A stretch of DNA of 64,000 nucleotides from Paracoccus onubensis (lineage in GTDB: Bacteria; Pseudomonadota; Alphaproteobacteria; Rhodobacterales; Rhodobacteraceae): NCBI RefSeq assembly GCF_003591515.1, contig NZ_QZCG01000012.1, positions 105,699 to 169,698 of the forward strand, read 5' to 3'. Below are positions 61,308-64,000 of the stretch, in pieces (within the stretch, counting starts at the first letter, position 1; the number at the start of each line of letters is the position of its first letter). Below the pieces are notes generated by a model. That model was not told the DNA's origin and did no database searches. It saw only the letters and a list, made by a program, of their open reading frames with translations. A program made the position numbers and the translations under genes.

Positions 61308-62131
61308 TGTTTGCGCCGGAAGGTTTTATCCCATTTGATGTTGTTATTTCGCAGATATACGATGCCAGCATTTCCGCTTGGGCGTGCGAGAATACACGGC
61401 GCCTCGATGCAGGTTGGAAACCCACAAAAGGCTTTGCATTAAAATCTTTTTGTGCGCGAGAAGTTCTGAATGCGTGGATGATCGCGAGAACAATTAACAG
61501 TTATACGATTTACGCAGCTGCGCCGCATGGCCAGGTGATGCAGATTTCAACTCCGTTTTTGACACATCGGGATCAACTCAACTGGTATGATTGGGAATTT
61601 CCTGACGTTGAGGGGTATAGTGGTGAGTTGACGGTGCCTTTTCATCGTGCGTTAGAAAATACAGATTCACTTGGTAAGCGGCCATCGAATTCTGATCCAT
61701 TTGAACGATTTACATTCTGCGATTTCCACACCTCCACAATCGATGTCACTGAGGATCGTATCTCACGAATTGCTGTCGATTTTTCGGAAGAGGAACTGTC
61801 TAATTTATTGCGTATTGTGAGAAATTTCGATGGGTGGGCGATCTGTGTTAAGCCCGATGAGTTCCCAAAAGATATTGACGAGCTTTTGTCTGGAATTGGT
61901 TTTGATTATCCAAGGTTCGAGGTCAACGCATCCAATAACGCTATAGGGCGAAAAGGACGACCTCAACTGCAAAATATTGCACTTGAGGCTTATAAACTTG
62001 CATATCCTAACGGGCATGGTTCTACACATTGGTCTGTTGTTGAGGATCAGATAGAAGAAGTGGCCGGGAGAAGGATTAGCCAAAAGACTATCAAGCGCGC
62101 TTTGGACAATAATCAGGACAAAATGGACTAA
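61307..62131 (+). CDS. Unknown AT-rich gene in the integrative element
   Basis: A 274-residue protein I do not recognise. The DNA is clearly poorer in G+C than the host genes (a sample line at 61441-61500 counts 25 of 60), pointing to outside origin. The N-terminal 180 residues look globular, with many aromatic residues and a late LLRIVRNFDGWAICVKPDEF. The C-terminus (GRKGRPQLQNIALEAYKLAY, then QISQKTIKRAL-like RRISQKTIKRALDNN) looks like a small helical DNA-binding segment. No signal or membrane helix. The TGATG overlap with the integrase suggests coupled translation; a regulator or cargo function is possible. Confidence 0.75.
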   Translation: MFAPEGFIPFDVVISQIYDASISAWACENTRRLDAGWKPTKGFALKSFCAREVLNAWMIARTINSYTIYAAAPHGQVMQISTPFLTHRDQLNWYDWEFPDVEGYSGELTVPFHRALENTDSLGKRPSNSDPFERFTFCDFHTSTIDVTEDRISRIAVDFSEEELSNLLRIVRNFDGWAICVKPDEFPKDIDELLSGIGFDYPRFEVNASNNAIGRKGRPQLQNIALEAYKLAYPNGHGSTHWSVVEDQIEEVAGRRISQKTIKRALDNNQDKMD

Positions 62132-62238
62132 ACCGCCGATATTCTTGCCTGTCCATTATTGTCCTTTCTGTCTCATTTAATTGTATAAGTTATACCCCCA
62201 TCATTCCAGCAGTTGTCAAACAATCGCAGGAGTGACCG

Positions 62239-62421
62239 ATGGGAAAGCGATATATTCGCCGCCCTGAGGTGGAGACCATGACCGGCCTTTCTACCTCGAC
62301 TATTTACCGCATGATGAGTGAGGGAGAGTTTCCGCGCCCGATCAAGTTGACCCGCAAGGCGGTCGCATGGGCCGAGGACGAGATTGCCGACTGGCTGGCC
62401 TCGCGCCCTGTTGCTGCGTGA
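62239..62421 (+). CDS. alpA: AlpA-family regulator/excisionase
   Basis: A 60-residue AlpA/MerR-type HTH protein: YIRRPEVETMTGLSTSTIYR, then EGEFPRPIKLTRKAVAWAED and EIADWLASR, the full AlpA pattern. AlpA proteins regulate integrase expression or aid excision in P4-like elements. GCAGGAG lies six bases before the ATG. The 107 bases upstream are AT-rich and probably hold its promoter. Confidence 0.93.
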   Translation: MGKRYIRRPEVETMTGLSTSTIYRMMSEGEFPRPIKLTRKAVAWAEDEIADWLASRPVAA

Positions 62422-62436
62422 CTGAGGGGTGGTCTG

Positions 62437-62784
62437 ATGATTGCGATCACGCAATTCACAGCCGAACCGTTCAGCGACCTTGCAGAATGGAACCAATGGT
62501 TCACCGAGAATATCGATCGGCACGACAAGGCGAAGGCGGCGGCGATGGCAATCCACGATTGCGCCCCGGAGGATAGAATCCCGGTTCTCGAATTTCTGAC
62601 GGATTTCTACAGCGCAGGCGCACCGATCCCGGCTTTTGGCAGCGTAATGGCCGAGGCGACCGATTGGGCGGCATACGCCAGACCGGTCGAGCATAAGGCT
62701 TACTGTCTCGCCTGTTTCAACCGTCTCAGCGTCCGTGATCAGAACGCATTCCTTGCCTATGTTCAGGAAAGGAGCGCCGCTTGA
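62437..62784 (+). CDS. Small unknown protein of the integrative element
   Basis: A 115-residue soluble protein (MIAITQFTAEPFSDLAEWNQ start, CLACFNRLSVRDQNAFLAYV near the end), mostly helical in look. No known motif is seen. It sits 15 bases after alpA, and its stop overlaps the TTG start of the ATPase gene by four bases, so it is translated with the replication gene and may assist it. Function unknown. Confidence 0.75.
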   Translation: MIAITQFTAEPFSDLAEWNQWFTENIDRHDKAKAAAMAIHDCAPEDRIPVLEFLTDFYSAGAPIPAFGSVMAEATDWAAYARPVEHKAYCLACFNRLSVRDQNAFLAYVQERSAA

Positions 62785-63902
62785 ATGTATTCGCCCACCT
62801 GGACCAACAGGATCGGCACAATCCCTATACCGAAGATCCCACGCCCCGGGCATCAGAGTTCTATTCCGCTGCCTCACTGCAAGGTATGGAGGTTCCGCTT
62901 CGCAACTGGCTGGTCCGCGATCTGGTTCCTTCTGGAACCGTGACACTGCTTGGAGGTGACGGCGGTACGGGAAAATCGCTCCTGGCCCTGCAACTGGCCT
63001 GCGCTGTTGCTACAGGCGGCAAATGGCTGGAACGGCAGGTGACAGGGGGAGGGACCTTATTCGTCAGTGCCGAGGATGACGATGCCGAGTTGCACCGGCG
63101 GCTTGATGACATAGTACGCTCCGCTGGCCATCAGTTCAGTGACCTTGATCGCCTGACGATCCGAAGTCTCGCTGGTGAGGATGCCTTGCTGGCTCATCTG
63201 GACCGCGGTTCCGGGGTGCTGTCACCATCACCGTTATTCGCTGACCTGAATGCCCGTCTCGATGAGGAAAAGCCGACGCTTCTGGTGCTGGACACCTTGG
63301 CTGACCTTTTCCCCGGGAATGAGAATGATAGGGCGCAGGCGCGGCACTTCATCGGTCTGTTACGCGGGCTGGCCATTCGCCATGACTGCGCGGTGATCCT
63401 GCTGGCGCATCCGTCTTTGTCCGGCCTCAACAGTGGCAGCGGCACAAGCGGCTCCACGGGCTGGAATAACAGCGTACGATCGCGGCTTTACCTCGAACGC
63501 ATCTCAGAGGATGGATATGAGGCCAACCCTGATGCACGCGTGCTGTCCACCAAGAAGGCCAACTATGGCCGCACAGGCGGCGAGATCAGCATGACATGGC
63601 GCGATGGTGTATTCATTGCTGATCCTGCTGAGACAGGGCTGGATCGCATGGCCAGAGGCGCCAAGGCCGAGCGCGTGTTTATCAAGCTGCTGCGTATCCT
63701 TGATGCACAAGGACGCAAGGTCAACACAAGCGGCGGCCAGACCTATGCACCGAGTGTCTTTGCTGTGCATCCCGACGCGGAAGGTGTCAGCAAGGCGGCA
63801 TTCAGATCGGCAATGGAGACACTGCTCGCGCAGGGTAAGATCAGAGCCGCTGAACATGGGCCACCCTCCAAACGCAGGCAGTTTTTGGAGCTGGTCGAAT
63901 GA
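62781..63902 (+). CDS. RepA-like hexameric AAA ATPase/helicase
   Basis: A 373-residue RecA-fold ATPase of the AAA_25/RSF1010 RepA type, a replicative helicase in plasmids and satellites. Walker A is GGDGGTGKS at residues 58-66, Walker B LLVLD at 167-171, and LLAHPSLSG with the following GSGTSGSTGWNNSVRSRLYL is a strong group marker. A winged-helix-like C-terminal part (about 300-370) follows. The start is TTG 62781, with AAAGGAG six bases upstream; the protein starts MNVFAHLDQQ. An iteron-like array begins two bases after its stop, consistent with an origin next to its replication protein. Confidence 0.92.
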   Translation: MNVFAHLDQQDRHNPYTEDPTPRASEFYSAASLQGMEVPLRNWLVRDLVPSGTVTLLGGDGGTGKSLLALQLACAVATGGKWLERQVTGGGTLFVSAEDDDAELHRRLDDIVRSAGHQFSDLDRLTIRSLAGEDALLAHLDRGSGVLSPSPLFADLNARLDEEKPTLLVLDTLADLFPGNENDRAQARHFIGLLRGLAIRHDCAVILLAHPSLSGLNSGSGTSGSTGWNNSVRSRLYLERISEDGYEANPDARVLSTKKANYGRTGGEISMTWRDGVFIADPAETGLDRMARGAKAERVFIKLLRILDAQGRKVNTSGGQTYAPSVFAVHPDAEGVSKAAFRSAMETLLAQGKIRAAEHGPPSKRRQFLELVE

Positions 63903-63904
63903 TG

Positions 63905-63999
63905 TTCCAACCCCCTTCCAACGGTAAAATAATACCGTTCCAACCCCCTTCCAACCTATGCCCCAAAACCTTCCAACCCTGTTCCAACCCCCTTCCAAC
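63905..63999. repeat. Iteron-like array, TTCCAAC seven times in 11-bp phase
   Basis: TTCCAAC starts at 63905, 63916, 63938, 63949, 63971, 63982 and 63993. All gaps are 11 or 22 bp, so every copy faces about the same side of the helix. The longer unit GTTCCAACCCCCTTCCAAC occurs at 63904, 63937 and 63981. An 11-bp period is not a multiple of three, so this is not a coding repeat. It begins two bases after the RepA-like stop and runs to the window edge. Likely replication origin iterons or a regulator array. Confidence 0.85.
63921..63938. repeat. 18-bp inverted repeat inside the iteron array
   Basis: ACGGTA (63921-63926), AAATAA, TACCGT (63933-63938). The AT-rich loop fills the first 22-bp gap in the array, where a further TTCCAAC would have been. 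It could be a binding site or an easily melted part of an origin. Confidence 0.6.
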
Positions 64000-64000
64000 C

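Larger units (their letters stand above)
60120..64000 (+). mobile_element. Integrative element, left part (continues past window)
   Basis: All five genes are on the plus strand and closely packed: integrase, unknown AT-rich gene, AlpA-like regulator, small unknown gene, RepA-like ATPase, then an iteron-like array. This order of recombination, control and replication genes is like P4-type satellites and other small integrative elements. Two of the five genes appear to use TTG starts. Cargo and right end lie beyond base 64000, so the class is not certain. Confidence 0.8.

Noticed and set aside
61307..62131. Idea that the unknown gene is a toxin or defence effector
   Set aside because: No motif supports it; only its place and base composition are suggestive, so no function is assigned.

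Overview
The window looks like chromosomal DNA of an alphaproteobacterium of the Rhodobacterales, most like Paracoccus or a close relative. The basis is protein character: the N-terminus of ribosomal protein S1, an RNase E with an acidic insert in its S1 region, DUF3572, DUF4177 and DUF1127 proteins, many TRAP transporters, and a GC-rich, densely packed coding style. No rRNA or tRNA gene and no CRISPR array was recognised. No search could be run, so all names rest on motif recognition.

Layout. 1-8.2 kb: end of an acyl-CoA dehydrogenase, an SDR, rpsA with a clear terminator, a LysE-type exporter, selD, an EamA permease, yciB and an alpha/beta hydrolase. 8.2-31.4 kb: mostly housekeeping genes (rne, ccdA, an arsenite/bile-acid-type permease, a class III aminotransferase, comEC, gltX, gltA, aminopeptidase P, gatB, a lytic transglycosylase lipoprotein, a YmdB phosphoesterase, an SLC13 permease, a DUF1127 protein, yebC, and a LysG-like regulator divergent from a LysE/ArgO exporter).

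32.0-41.9 kb: a nine-gene minus-strand operon for uronic acids: uxaC, a three-part DctPQM TRAP importer, a KdgF-like cupin, kduI, kduD, a mannitol-dehydrogenase-family hexuronate reductase and uxaA. It is divergent from a GntR/FadR regulator. Galacturonate or glucuronate and unsaturated uronates from pectin or alginate should all converge on 2-keto-3-deoxygluconate; the kinase and aldolase that follow are not in the window.

42-54.5 kb: a TAXI-type TRAP importer in one operon with a PcaIJ-like CoA-transferase (LysR divergent). Next comes an IclR regulator divergent from a PcaF-like thiolase, a FadB-like fusion and two acyl-CoA dehydrogenases. Together these could import an organic acid, activate it with CoA and carry out beta-oxidation. 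The set resembles in function the adipate (dca) pathway. Two TTCG-N5-CGAA palindromes lie between iclR and the thiolase gene.

54.6-59.9 kb: NUDIX, DUF983, DUF3572, an unusual sensor-like protein, nadD and dacB. The sensor-like protein has the order of soluble guanylate cyclase (H-NOX, HNOBA, linker, cyclase), but its cyclase end is a GGDEF-type domain. The heme-ligand histidine, most of the YxSxR motif and the GGDEF signature all appear to be lost.

60.1-64.0 kb: left part of an integrative element: a P4-type tyrosine integrase with a TTG start, an AT-rich unknown gene, an AlpA-like regulator, a small unknown gene, and a RepA-like hexameric ATPase. This is followed by an iteron-like array in which TTCCAAC recurs seven times at exact multiples of 11 bp, with an 18-bp inverted repeat inside. 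The element continues past the window.
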